Source of the DNA: an uncultured Oscillospiraceae bacterium
GTDB taxonomy: Bacteria; Bacillota; Clostridia; Oscillospirales; Oscillospiraceae
Length of the DNA: 12,184 nucleotides
Reading direction: 5' to 3'
Assembly (NCBI GenBank): GCA_944385305.1
Contig: CALWWS010000074.1
Location: 1 to 12,184 of the forward strand
Below, piece after piece: positions 6,378 through 12,184 of the stretch. Both the position numbers and the translations under genes were made by a program. Position 1 is the stretch's first letter, and each line of letters starts with the position of its first letter. Below the pieces are notes generated by a model. That model was not told the DNA's origin, did not search any database, and saw nothing but the letters and a program-made list of their open reading frames with translations.

Positions 6378-7256
6378 GTGGACTATCTGGATGGGTATAC
6401 CCGGTATCTCAGCGAGGAGAAGAAGGCCTCCTCCAATACCTTGAGTTCCTACGTGCGGGATGTGGGTCAGTTCTTCCACTGGCTGGCAGGGGAGGGGCTT
6501 GCCCCGGAGCACGCTGCCCAGTCTGATGTGGAGGCCTACACCCGCTACCTCACCGCCAAGGGCAAGTCAGTGGCCACGGTGACCCGCTCCCTTGCCTCGC
6601 TCAAGTCCTTTTACACCTACATGCTGGGCGCCGGCTGGGTGTCGGTCAACCCTGCCAAGGGGCTGGCCCCCGCCAAGGTGGAGCGCAAGCTGCCCCAGAT
6701 CCTCACCTCCAAGGAGGTAGAGCTGTTTCTGGAGCAGCCCGACGCCTCGGACGCCAAGGGCTGCCGGGATCGGGCCATGCTGGAGCTGCTCTACGCCACT
6801 GGAATCCGGGTGTCCGAGCTCATCGGGCTGAACACGGTGCACCTCAATCTCTCCGCCGGCTTTATCCGCTGTCCCGGCCGGGGCAAGGAGCGGATTATCC
6901 CCCTCTATCCCGCGGCGGTGCGCGCCCTGCAGGACTATGTGGGCCGGGTGCGCCTGCAGATGGTGGAGCGGCCGGATGAGCCCGCCCTGTTTGTCAACAT
7001 GAACGGGGAGCGGATGAGCCGCCAGGGCTTTTGGAAGATCATCAAGCACTACCAGGAGAAGGCAGGGATCAAAAAGGACATTACCCCCCACACCCTGCGC
7101 CACTCCTTTGCCGCTCACCTGCTGGAGAACGGGGCGGATCTGCGCTCCATCCAGGAGATGCTGGGCCACGCGGATATCTCCTCCACCCAGATTTATACCC
7201 AGCTGGTCAGCCAGAAGATCAAGGACGTATACAATAAGGCCCACCCCAGGGCGTAG
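6378..7256 (+). CDS. xerD: XerD-like site-specific tyrosine recombinase
   Basis: Tyrosine recombinases of the XerC/XerD type resolve chromosome dimers at dif during division. The 292-residue protein has the N-terminal SAM-like DNA-binding domain (about 1-92), then the catalytic domain. All active-site residues are present: Arg144 in ATGIRVSEL, Lys170 in GRGKERIIPL, His238 and Arg241 in HTLRHSFAAHLL, His264 in LGHADISSTQ and Tyr273 in IYTQL. GTG 6378 has GGAGAAGGTG (6361-6370) 7 bases upstream. It is tightly linked to the spoIIM-like gene and ends before a strong terminator. No mobile-element features flank it, so a housekeeping Xer role is more likely than an integrase. XerD rather than XerC is inferred from length and context. 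Confidence 0.9.
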   Translation: MDYLDGYTRYLSEEKKASSNTLSSYVRDVGQFFHWLAGEGLAPEHAAQSDVEAYTRYLTAKGKSVATVTRSLASLKSFYTYMLGAGWVSVNPAKGLAPAKVERKLPQILTSKEVELFLEQPDASDAKGCRDRAMLELLYATGIRVSELIGLNTVHLNLSAGFIRCPGRGKERIIPLYPAAVRALQDYVGRVRLQMVERPDEPALFVNMNGERMSRQGFWKIIKHYQEKAGIKKDITPHTLRHSFAAHLLENGADLRSIQEMLGHADISSTQIYTQLVSQKIKDVYNKAHPRA

Positions 7257-7268
7257 CGGAAATGAGTT

Positions 7269-7302
7269 CGGGGCCGGAGCGCACAGCTCCGGCCCCGTTT
7301 TT
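7269..7302 (+). terminator. intrinsic terminator after the xerD-like gene
   Basis: A perfect 12-pair stem (7269-7280 with 7286-7297, core GGGGCCGGAGC/GCTCCGGCCCC), loop GCACA, then TTTTT at 7298-7302. Confidence 0.95.
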
Positions 7303-7313
7303 ATAGTTTTTTC

Positions 7314-7342
7314 TTGCGGCTCTATCCCTCCCGTGGTAAAAT
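7314..7342 (+). promoter_or_regulatory. promoter for the ruvCAB operon
   Basis: TTGCGG (7314-7319), 17 bases, TAAAAT (7337-7342), just after the xerD terminator and 28 bases before ruvC. The -10 is good and the -35 moderate. I see no LexA-type inverted repeat (CGAAC...GTTCG) around it, so SOS control is not shown. Confidence 0.7.
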
Positions 7343-7370
7343 AAACTCTGTATGACACTGGAGGAAGGCT

Positions 7371-7862
7371 ATGATCATTCTAGGAATCGACCCTGGCTTT
7401 GCCATTGTGGGGTTCGGCGTGTTGGAGGCGGCGGGCTGCCGCCAGCGGCTGGTGCGGTGCGGGGCCATCAACACCCCTGCCGGGCTGCCCCTGCCTACCC
7501 GCCTGCGGCAGATTGCCGACGATATGGAGCTGCTGCTGGATCAGTTCCGGCCGGAGGCCATGGCAGTGGAGGAGCTGTTTTTTAACACAAACGTCACCAC
7601 CGGCATCGGGGTGGCCCAGGCCCGGGGCGTCATTCTGGTGGCGGCAGAGCGACGGGGCATTCCCATTTTCGAGTACACTCCCAGCCAGGTCAAGCAGGCG
7701 GTGGTGGGGTATGGAAAGGCGGAGAAGCGGCAGGTGATGGAGATGACCCGCCGGCTGCTGGGCCTTGCTGCGGTGCCCAAGCCGGATGACGCCGCCGACG
7801 CGGTGGCCATCGCCCTGTGCCACGCCCGCAGCGCCACTTCACGACTGTGTAACCGGGGGTAG
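7371..7862 (+). CDS. ruvC: crossover junction endodeoxyribonuclease RuvC
   Basis: RuvC cuts Holliday junctions symmetrically, after RuvAB migrates the branch, to finish homologous recombination. The 163-residue protein has the RNase H-like fold and acidic catalytic residues at the expected places: Asp7 in GIDPG, Glu67 in AVEELFF, and Asp140 and Asp143 in KPDDAADAVAIA. The NTNVTTGIGVAQARGVIL segment is also typical. ATG 7371 follows an excellent Shine-Dalgarno site, GGAGGAAGG (7360-7368). It is the first gene of a ruvC-ruvA-ruvB cluster, 5 bases before ruvA. Confidence 0.97.
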   Translation: MIILGIDPGFAIVGFGVLEAAGCRQRLVRCGAINTPAGLPLPTRLRQIADDMELLLDQFRPEAMAVEELFFNTNVTTGIGVAQARGVILVAAERRGIPIFEYTPSQVKQAVVGYGKAEKRQVMEMTRRLLGLAAVPKPDDAADAVAIALCHARSATSRLCNRG

Positions 7863-7867
7863 AGACG

Positions 7868-8473
7868 ATGTTTTATTATCTGCATGGCGCGGTGGCCAGC
7901 CTGGCGCCCTATCTGGCGGTCATTGACTGCGGCGGCGTGGGCTACGCCTGCCGCACCACCAGTCAGACCCTCTCCCGCCTGCGGGTGGGGGAGAAGGCCA
8001 AGCTGTATACCCACCTGTATGTGCGGGAGGAGATCTTTGAGCTCTACGGCTTTGCCAGCGAGCGCGAACTCAACTGCTTTCAGATGCTCATCGGCGTCTC
8101 CGGCGTGGGGCCCAAGGCGGCGCTGTCCATCCTGTCCGCCGCCACGCCGGAGGCCCTGGCCATGTCTATCATCACCGGGGACGAGAAGGCCCTCACTGTG
8201 GCGCCGGGCATCGGCAAGAAGATTGCCCAGCGCATCATTCTGGAGCTGAAGGACAAGCTGGCCAAGGGACAGATTGCGGCTGGCGGGGAGAGCTATGGGG
8301 GCAGCGGGGTTACCGTGATCCCCGAAAACAAGTCCTCCGAGGCGGCCGCCGCCCTGGCGGTGCTGGGGTACAGCCAGAGCGAGATTCACACCGCCCTGCG
8401 TGGCATTGACATGGAGCAGCTGGCCCTGGAGGAGATTATCCGCCAGGCGCTGAAAAAAATGGTGAAGGGATAA
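7868..8473 (+). CDS. ruvA: Holliday junction DNA helicase subunit RuvA
   Basis: RuvA binds the four-way junction as a tetramer and loads the RuvB motors. The 201-residue protein shows the three RuvA domains: an OB-fold (about 1-63, beginning MFYYLHGAV and containing GVGYAC), a central double helix-hairpin-helix domain with hairpins at VSGVG (77-81) and APGIGKK (112-118), and a C-terminal RuvB-binding domain (about 155-201, EAAAALAVLGYS). A flexible linker rich in Gly/Ser joins the last two. GGGGGTAGAG lies before ATG 7868. It is translationally close to ruvC (5 bases) and ruvB (12 bases), fitting one operon. Confidence 0.97.
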   Translation: MFYYLHGAVASLAPYLAVIDCGGVGYACRTTSQTLSRLRVGEKAKLYTHLYVREEIFELYGFASERELNCFQMLIGVSGVGPKAALSILSAATPEALAMSIITGDEKALTVAPGIGKKIAQRIILELKDKLAKGQIAAGGESYGGSGVTVIPENKSSEAAAALAVLGYSQSEIHTALRGIDMEQLALEEIIRQALKKMVKG

Positions 8474-8485
8474 GGGGGCGCGGCT

Positions 8486-9544
8486 GTGAGCATTGATTTT
8501 TCCCAGGAAGACTTTGAGACCCAGCAGCCCCTGGTCACCACCTCTCTGCTGCGGGAGGACGAGGGGGAGTACTCCCTGCGCCCCAAAGCTCTGAGCGACT
8601 ATATCGGCCAGAAAAAGGCCAAAGAGAACCTGTCTGTCTTTATCGAGGCGGCCAAGATGCGGGGGGAGCCGTTGGACCATGTGCTCCTCCACGGCCCGCC
8701 CGGCCTGGGCAAGACCACCCTGTCCGGCATCATCGCCAACGAGATGGGGGTGAACATCCGCATCACCTCCGGTCCCGCCATTGAAAAGCCGGGAGATCTG
8801 GCCGCTCTGCTCACCAATCTGGCGGAAAATGATATTTTGTTTGTAGATGAGATCCACCGCCTCAACCGCTCGGTGGAGGAGATTCTGTACCCCGCCATGG
8901 AGGACTTTGCCATCGACATTATCATCGGCAAGGGCCCCTCGGCCAACTCCATCCGGCTGGATTTGCCCCGCTTCACCCTGATTGGGGCTACCACTCGGGC
9001 GGGCCAGCTCTCCGCCCCTCTGCGGGATCGGTTCGGGGTCACTCTGCGGCTGGAGCTCTACTCCCCGGAGGAGCTCGCCCTCATCGTCACCCGCTCGGCG
9101 GGGATTCTGGGCGTGCCCATTGAGGAGGAGGGGGCCATGGAGATCGCCCGCCGCAGCCGGGGCACCCCCCGCATCGCCAACCGGATGCTCCGGCGGGTGC
9201 GGGACTTCGCCCAGGTGAAGGCGGGGGGCGTCATCACCCGCAAGGTGGCGGATGCCGCCCTCACCGCTCTGGAGGTGGACCATCTGGGGCTGGACGCGGT
9301 GGACCGGCGGATGCTCTCCAGCATCATCCGCCACTACGGCGGCGGCCCTGTTGGGCTGGAGACCCTGGCCGCCACCATCAATGAGGAGGCCATTACCCTG
9401 GAGGACGTGTATGAGCCCTACCTGATGCAGATGGGCTTTCTCACCCGCACCCCCCGAGGGCGCTGTGTCACCCAGCGGGCCTATGAGCACCTGGGCCTGC
9501 CGGTGCCGGGCGGCTCCGCCGGTCTGGATCAGCTCAGCCTTTGA
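8486..9544 (+). CDS. ruvB: Holliday junction branch-migration ATPase RuvB
   Basis: RuvB is the hexameric AAA+ motor that pulls DNA through the RuvA-bound junction. The 352-residue protein carries all motifs: [12 protein letters not shown] at the start of the AAA domain, Walker A GPPGLGKT (70-77), Walker B LFVDE (118-122), sensor 1 GATTRAG (167-173), arginine finger in LRDRFG (179-184), and a C-terminal winged helix with [11 protein letters not shown] and DVYEPYLMQ. The GTG start at 8486 follows AAGGGGG; about 25 residues precede the conserved core. It is third in the ruvCAB cluster, and 16 bases separate it from the next gene. Confidence 0.98.
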   Translation: MSIDFSQEDFETQQPLVTTSLLREDEGEYSLRPKALSDYIGQKKAKENLSVFIEAAKMRGEPLDHVLLHGPPGLGKTTLSGIIANEMGVNIRITSGPAIEKPGDLAALLTNLAENDILFVDEIHRLNRSVEEILYPAMEDFAIDIIIGKGPSANSIRLDLPRFTLIGATTRAGQLSAPLRDRFGVTLRLELYSPEELALIVTRSAGILGVPIEEEGAMEIARRSRGTPRIANRMLRRVRDFAQVKAGGVITRKVADAALTALEVDHLGLDAVDRRMLSSIIRHYGGGPVGLETLAATINEEAITLEDVYEPYLMQMGFLTRTPRGRCVTQRAYEHLGLPVPGGSAGLDQLSL

Positions 9545-9560
9545 GGCGGGGAGGGCCGCC

Positions 9561-9938
9561 ATGGGCTTTTGGATTTTCTGCCTGGTGATGTGCCTGCTCA
9601 TCCCGGCGGTGATGATCGGGATCGGATGGCTTTTCCGATACCGGCCGCCCAAGACTATCAACGGCCTGTACGGCTACCGCACCGCCCGCTCCATGAAAAA
9701 CCAGCAGACCTGGCGCTTTGCCCACGAGACCTGCGGGCTGCTCTGGCTCCGCATTGGCCTTGTTCTGCTCCCTGTGAGCATTGCTGCCATGCTGCCCAGT
9801 CTGGGGCGGGGTACGGATACTGTGGGGCTCTGGTGTGTGGGGGTTGTGCTGGTGCAGACCGCCCTGCTGGTGTCCAGTATTTTCCCGGTGGAGCGGGCGC
9901 TGAAGCGTACATTTGATGATTATGGAAGAAAGAGGTAA
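9561..9938 (+). CDS. SdpI-family small membrane protein
   Basis: The 125-residue product has three predicted transmembrane helices (about residues 3-24, 58-78 and 87-108). Between the first two is a soluble stretch with INGLYGYRTARSMKNQQTW, the signature of the SdpI/YhfL domain. SdpI in Bacillus subtilis is an immunity protein and signal transducer for the SdpC toxin. Most stand-alone SdpI-domain proteins have no known function, and no toxin gene is nearby. ATG 9561 has GGGGAGGG (9548-9555) 5 bases upstream. It lies between ruvB and glmM with short gaps (16 and 5 bases) and is probably cotranscribed. An immunity role is not supported here. Confidence 0.8.
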   Translation: MGFWIFCLVMCLLIPAVMIGIGWLFRYRPPKTINGLYGYRTARSMKNQQTWRFAHETCGLLWLRIGLVLLPVSIAAMLPSLGRGTDTVGLWCVGVVLVQTALLVSSIFPVERALKRTFDDYGRKR

Positions 9939-9943
9939 TTGCA

Positions 9944-11296
9944 ATGGGCAAATTATTCGGAACTGACGGTATTCGCGGCGTGGTCAACGCCGGCCTGGAT
10001 GCCGCCCTGGCCTATCAGGTGGGGGCGGCTGCTGCCTTTGTTTTAGCTGGTGAGAAGGGGACGGGACGTCCCCGCTTTGCCATCGGGAAGGACACCCGCA
10101 TCTCCTCCGACCTGCTGGAGGGAGCTTTGATCGCCGGGCTGTGCTCCGCCGGCGCCGACGTGCTCCACCTGGGGGTCATTCCCACTCCTGGCGTGGCCTG
10201 GGTGACGGTGGACAGCGGCTGCGACGCGGGGATCGTCATCTCCGCCTCCCATAACCCCTTTGAGCACAACGGCATCAAGATTTTCAACGGCCAGGGCTTC
10301 AAGCTCTCCGATGAGCTGGAGGGGAAGATTGAGGAGATCATCCTCAACAAGACGGAGATCCCCTGCAAGACCGGCGGTGAGATTGGCCGGGTGGTGTATG
10401 CCGACCAGCGGGAGTCCCAGGACTATATTGACTATCTCATCTCCACCATCAGCGCCGACCTGGCCGGGCTCCACATCCTGGTGGACTGCGCCAACGGCGC
10501 CGCCTCCGCCACGGCCGGGCGGCTGTTTGACCGCTTTTCCGACCTGCATGCCGACATCATCAATGCCGACCCCGACGGGGTGAATATCAACAACGGCTGC
10601 GGCTCCACCCACCTGGAGGGGCTCAAGGCCATGGTAAAAGCGGGGAAGTACGACCTGGGCATCGCCTTTGACGGGGACGCCGACCGCTGCCTCATGGTGG
10701 ATGAGACCGGCGAGGAGATTGACGGGGATCAGGTTATTGCCGCCTGCGGCCTGGATCTGCTGAGCAGGGGGGAACTGCCCAGCGGAGCCATTGTGGGCAC
10801 GGTGATGAGCAATATGGGCCTGCATGTGTTCTGCAAGGAGCATGACATGCAGCTCTTCTGCACCAGCGTGGGAGACCGCAATGTGCTGGAGAAGATGGAG
10901 GAGTGCGGCTACGTCCTGGGCGGCGAGCAGTCGGGCCACACCATCTTCCGCCGGTATGCCACCACCGGGGACGGCCAGCTGACGGCTCTGCAGTTCTTGG
11001 ATCTGCTTCACCGCTCCGGGAAAAAGGCATCCCAGCTGGTGTCCGGCTGCCGCCGCTATCCCCAGGTACTCATCAACGTACCGGTGGCGGATAAGGCGAA
11101 GAAGGAGGCTGTTATGACCGCCCAGGAGATCTGGGACGCGGTGAAGGCGGAGGAGTCCGTTCTGGCCGGTTCCGGCCGTGTTCTGGTGCGCCCCTCGGGC
11201 ACTGAGGCCCTGATCCGCGTCATGGTGGAGGCCAGCAGCCAGGACACCGCCGGGCAGGTGGCTGAAAAATTGGCAAATGTCATAAAAAAATACTGA
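9944..11296 (+). CDS. glmM: phosphoglucosamine mutase
   Basis: GlmM converts glucosamine-6-phosphate to glucosamine-1-phosphate, an essential step toward UDP-GlcNAc and hence peptidoglycan. The 450-residue protein is full length and begins GKLFGTDGIRGVVN. The phosphoserine is Ser102 in ISASHNP, the metal loop is FDGDADR (Asp243, 245, 247), the sugar-binding loop is GGEQSGH (326-332), and the phosphate-binding loop is RPSGTEALIRVM (416-427). ATG 9944 has GAAAGAGG upstream and starts 5 bases after the SdpI-family gene. No clear T-run terminator follows; the next feature is the sigH promoter. I see no glmS ribozyme in this window. Confidence 0.97.
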   Translation: MGKLFGTDGIRGVVNAGLDAALAYQVGAAAAFVLAGEKGTGRPRFAIGKDTRISSDLLEGALIAGLCSAGADVLHLGVIPTPGVAWVTVDSGCDAGIVISASHNPFEHNGIKIFNGQGFKLSDELEGKIEEIILNKTEIPCKTGGEIGRVVYADQRESQDYIDYLISTISADLAGLHILVDCANGAASATAGRLFDRFSDLHADIINADPDGVNINNGCGSTHLEGLKAMVKAGKYDLGIAFDGDADRCLMVDETGEEIDGDQVIAACGLDLLSRGELPSGAIVGTVMSNMGLHVFCKEHDMQLFCTSVGDRNVLEKMEECGYVLGGEQSGHTIFRRYATTGDGQLTALQFLDLLHRSGKKASQLVSGCRRYPQVLINVPVADKAKKEAVMTAQEIWDAVKAEESVLAGSGRVLVRPSGTEALIRVMVEASSQDTAGQVAEKLANVIKKY

Positions 11297-11298
11297 GC

Positions 11299-11308
11299 AT
11301 TTCGAAAT
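11299..11308 (+). promoter_or_regulatory. palindrome upstream of the sigH promoter
   Basis: ATTTCGAAAT is a perfect 10-base palindrome ending 15 bases before the -35 of sigH. An overlapping inverted repeat, AGCATTT (11296-11302) and AAATGCT (11318-11324), reaches the -35. Either could be an operator; no regulator can be named from sequence alone. Confidence 0.35.
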
Positions 11309-11323
11309 ATTTTGCATAAATGC

Positions 11324-11353
11324 TTGACAAGCGAAGTAATTTCTGCGTATAAT
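11324..11353 (+). promoter_or_regulatory. full-consensus sigma-A promoter for sigH
   Basis: TTGACA (11324-11329) and TATAAT (11348-11353), both perfect, are 18 bases apart. The predicted start is near 11360, only about 11 bases before the ATG. Confidence 0.9.
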
Positions 11354-11370
11354 GTGCAAGGAGATTAGGC

Positions 11371-12006
11371 ATGAAATCAGTTCATACCCCGGAAGAGGAG
11401 CGCACGGACGAGGAGCTGTGTTCGCTGGCCGCATCAGGCGACCGCATCGCAGAGGAAGCCCTTGTGATGCGATATAACCGCCTGGTGCGCATTTGCGCCC
11501 GCCCCTATTTTTTGGCGGGAGGGGACAGCGAGGATCTGATTCAGGAGGGTATGGTTGGCCTGCTGGCCGCAATTCGGGAGTTTGATCCGGACAAACAGGC
11601 CGGGTTTCACACCTACGCACAGGTCTGCATCAAAAACCGTCTGATCTCCGCAATTAAGGCGGCGGCACGGGATAAGCACTCGCCGCTGAACAATTACGTC
11701 TCTTTCGAAACCCCTCTTTTCAGCGGGAACGGCGACCATTATGCGTATGGCGCGTCCAATCAGCACCTGGAGGACCCCGAAGAGATTTTCATCGACAGGG
11801 AGCAATACCGGGAGCGGATAAGCGCGCTGAAAGGCCAATTGTCCGGTTTCGAAGCAAGCGTCCTGCGGCTTTACCTGGGCGGTCTGTCCTACTGTGAGAT
11901 CGCGGCCGAGGTAAACAAGTCCCCGAAATCGGTGGACAACGCTGTCCAGCGCATCCGGCGCAAATTGGCACAGCACTTTTCATCTGGCGATTTCAGCGAG
12001 AGCTGA
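11371..12006 (+). CDS. sigH: RNA polymerase sigma factor, SigH-type (sporulation/stationary phase)
   Basis: SigH directs early sporulation and stationary-phase genes in endospore formers. The 211-residue protein has sigma region 2 (about 29-100: core-binding DLIQEGMVGLLAAIREFDPDK, then FHTYAQVCIKNRLISAI for -10 recognition) and region 4 (about 150-199), with a helix-turn-helix at GLSYCEIAAEVNKSPKSVDNAVQRIRRKL. There is no region 1.1 or 3, as expected for SigH. ATG 11371 has AAGGAG (11358-11363) 7 bases upstream. The gene has a perfect promoter very close to its start. The gap and lack of a visible terminator leave open whether the downstream zinc-ribbon gene is cotranscribed. SigH is favoured over other small sigma-70 factors by length and motif style. 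Confidence 0.88.
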   Translation: MKSVHTPEEERTDEELCSLAASGDRIAEEALVMRYNRLVRICARPYFLAGGDSEDLIQEGMVGLLAAIREFDPDKQAGFHTYAQVCIKNRLISAIKAAARDKHSPLNNYVSFETPLFSGNGDHYAYGASNQHLEDPEEIFIDREQYRERISALKGQLSGFEASVLRLYLGGLSYCEIAAEVNKSPKSVDNAVQRIRRKLAQHFSSGDFSES

Positions 12007-12020
12007 ACGCAATATTACAC

Positions 12021-12055
12021 TGTCCCAGCATAATCGGTTCAACCGGACCTGGGCA
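12021..12055 (+). other. hairpin-forming intergenic segment downstream of sigH
   Basis: CCCAG (12024-12028) pairs with CTGGG (12049-12053), enclosing a second stem CGGT (12035-12038)/ACCG (12042-12045). There is no T-run after it, so it is not a standard terminator. It might be a leader or processing structure. Confidence 0.35.
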
Positions 12056-12078
12056 ACAAGCAAAGAGAGGGTAAAATC

Positions 12079-12184
12079 ATGTACGAAGACAAGACTCTGG
12101 TATGTAAGGAATGTGGCCAGGAGTTCGTGTTCACCGCCGGTGAGCAGGAGTTCTACGCCGAGCGCGGCTTCCAGAACGAGCCCC
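12079..12184 (+). CDS. zinc-ribbon domain protein, N-terminal part (runs off window)
   Basis: Only 35 residues are visible. They begin MYEDKTLVCKECGQEF, with a Cys9-x2-Cys12 zinc knuckle, then FVFTAGEQEFYAERGFQNEP. This matches the start of the small clostridial zinc-ribbon proteins (zf-trcl type), which normally have a second CxxC further on; that part lies outside the window. Function is unknown. ATG 12079 follows AGAGAGGG (12064-12071). The upstream gap from sigH is 72 bases with no clear promoter, so it may be cotranscribed with sigH. Confidence 0.75.
   Translation, partial: MYEDKTLVCKECGQEFVFTAGEQEFYAERGFQNEP

Noticed and set aside
6378..7256. Tyrosine recombinase as an integrase of a mobile element
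   Set aside because: No attachment-site repeats, tRNA gene, excisionase or phage genes flank it. The neighbours are housekeeping and sporulation genes, and the protein looks like XerD.
7541..9661. 706-codon open frame on the minus strand across ruvC, ruvA and ruvB
   Set aside because: The plus strand encodes three unmistakable Ruv proteins here. The antisense frame shows no recognisable domain and is open because GC-rich third positions avoid stops.
9561..9938. SdpI-like gene as the immunity part of a toxin system
   Set aside because: No SdpA/B/C-like toxin genes are adjacent; the gene is embedded between ruvB and glmM.
10043..11620. 525-codon minus-strand open frame over glmM and the start of sigH
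   Set aside because: Antisense shadow of glmM, with no recognisable protein features.

Overview
The window looks like chromosome from a GC-rich, spore-forming member of class Clostridia. Three things point there: sporulation genes (a SpoIID/LytB-type protein, a SpoIIM-type membrane protein and a SigH-type sigma factor), a SCIFF six-cysteine peptide with its radical SAM maturase (a pair typical of Clostridia), and strong GGAGG Shine-Dalgarno sites. The high GC and protein style suggest Oscillospiraceae (Flavonifractor / Lawsonibacter / Intestinimonas-like), but that is inference. Every gene is on the + strand. I see no phage, insertion sequence, CRISPR array, tRNA or rRNA.

Layout. (1) 1-2809: end of a SpoIID/LytB-domain gene, then queA and tgt, the queuosine tRNA-modification pair. 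(2) 2837-3772: a near-consensus promoter drives yajC, followed by a TIGR04086-type membrane protein gene. Between them is a hairpin whose 3' arm is the ribosome binding site of the second gene. (3) 3773-5550: the SCIFF ranthipeptide locus, made of scfA (46 aa, six Cys) with its own promoter, an intergenic terminator, the maturase scfB, and a strong terminator. (4) 5551-7302: an AT-rich gap, then a spoIIM-like gene and a xerD-like recombinase, closed by a terminator. (5) 7314-11296: promoter, ruvC-ruvA-ruvB (Holliday junction processing), an SdpI-family membrane protein and glmM (cell-wall precursor synthesis). (6) 11324-12006: sigH behind a full-consensus promoter, then the start of a zinc-ribbon protein gene.

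Two single-base oddities stand out. The queA reading frame has no ATG/GTG/TTG start before residue 46. The expected start is ATA, inside an ATAA overlap where an ATGA overlap would be expected. The scfB frame is intact except for one TAG codon just before its FFGGEP motif, so as written the maturase is split in two. Both could be real mutations or consensus errors in the assembly. If real, the first questions whether queuosine synthesis is normal and the second would leave the SCIFF peptide without a maturase. No wholly new system is evident. The SCIFF locus and these two lesions are the most interesting content.
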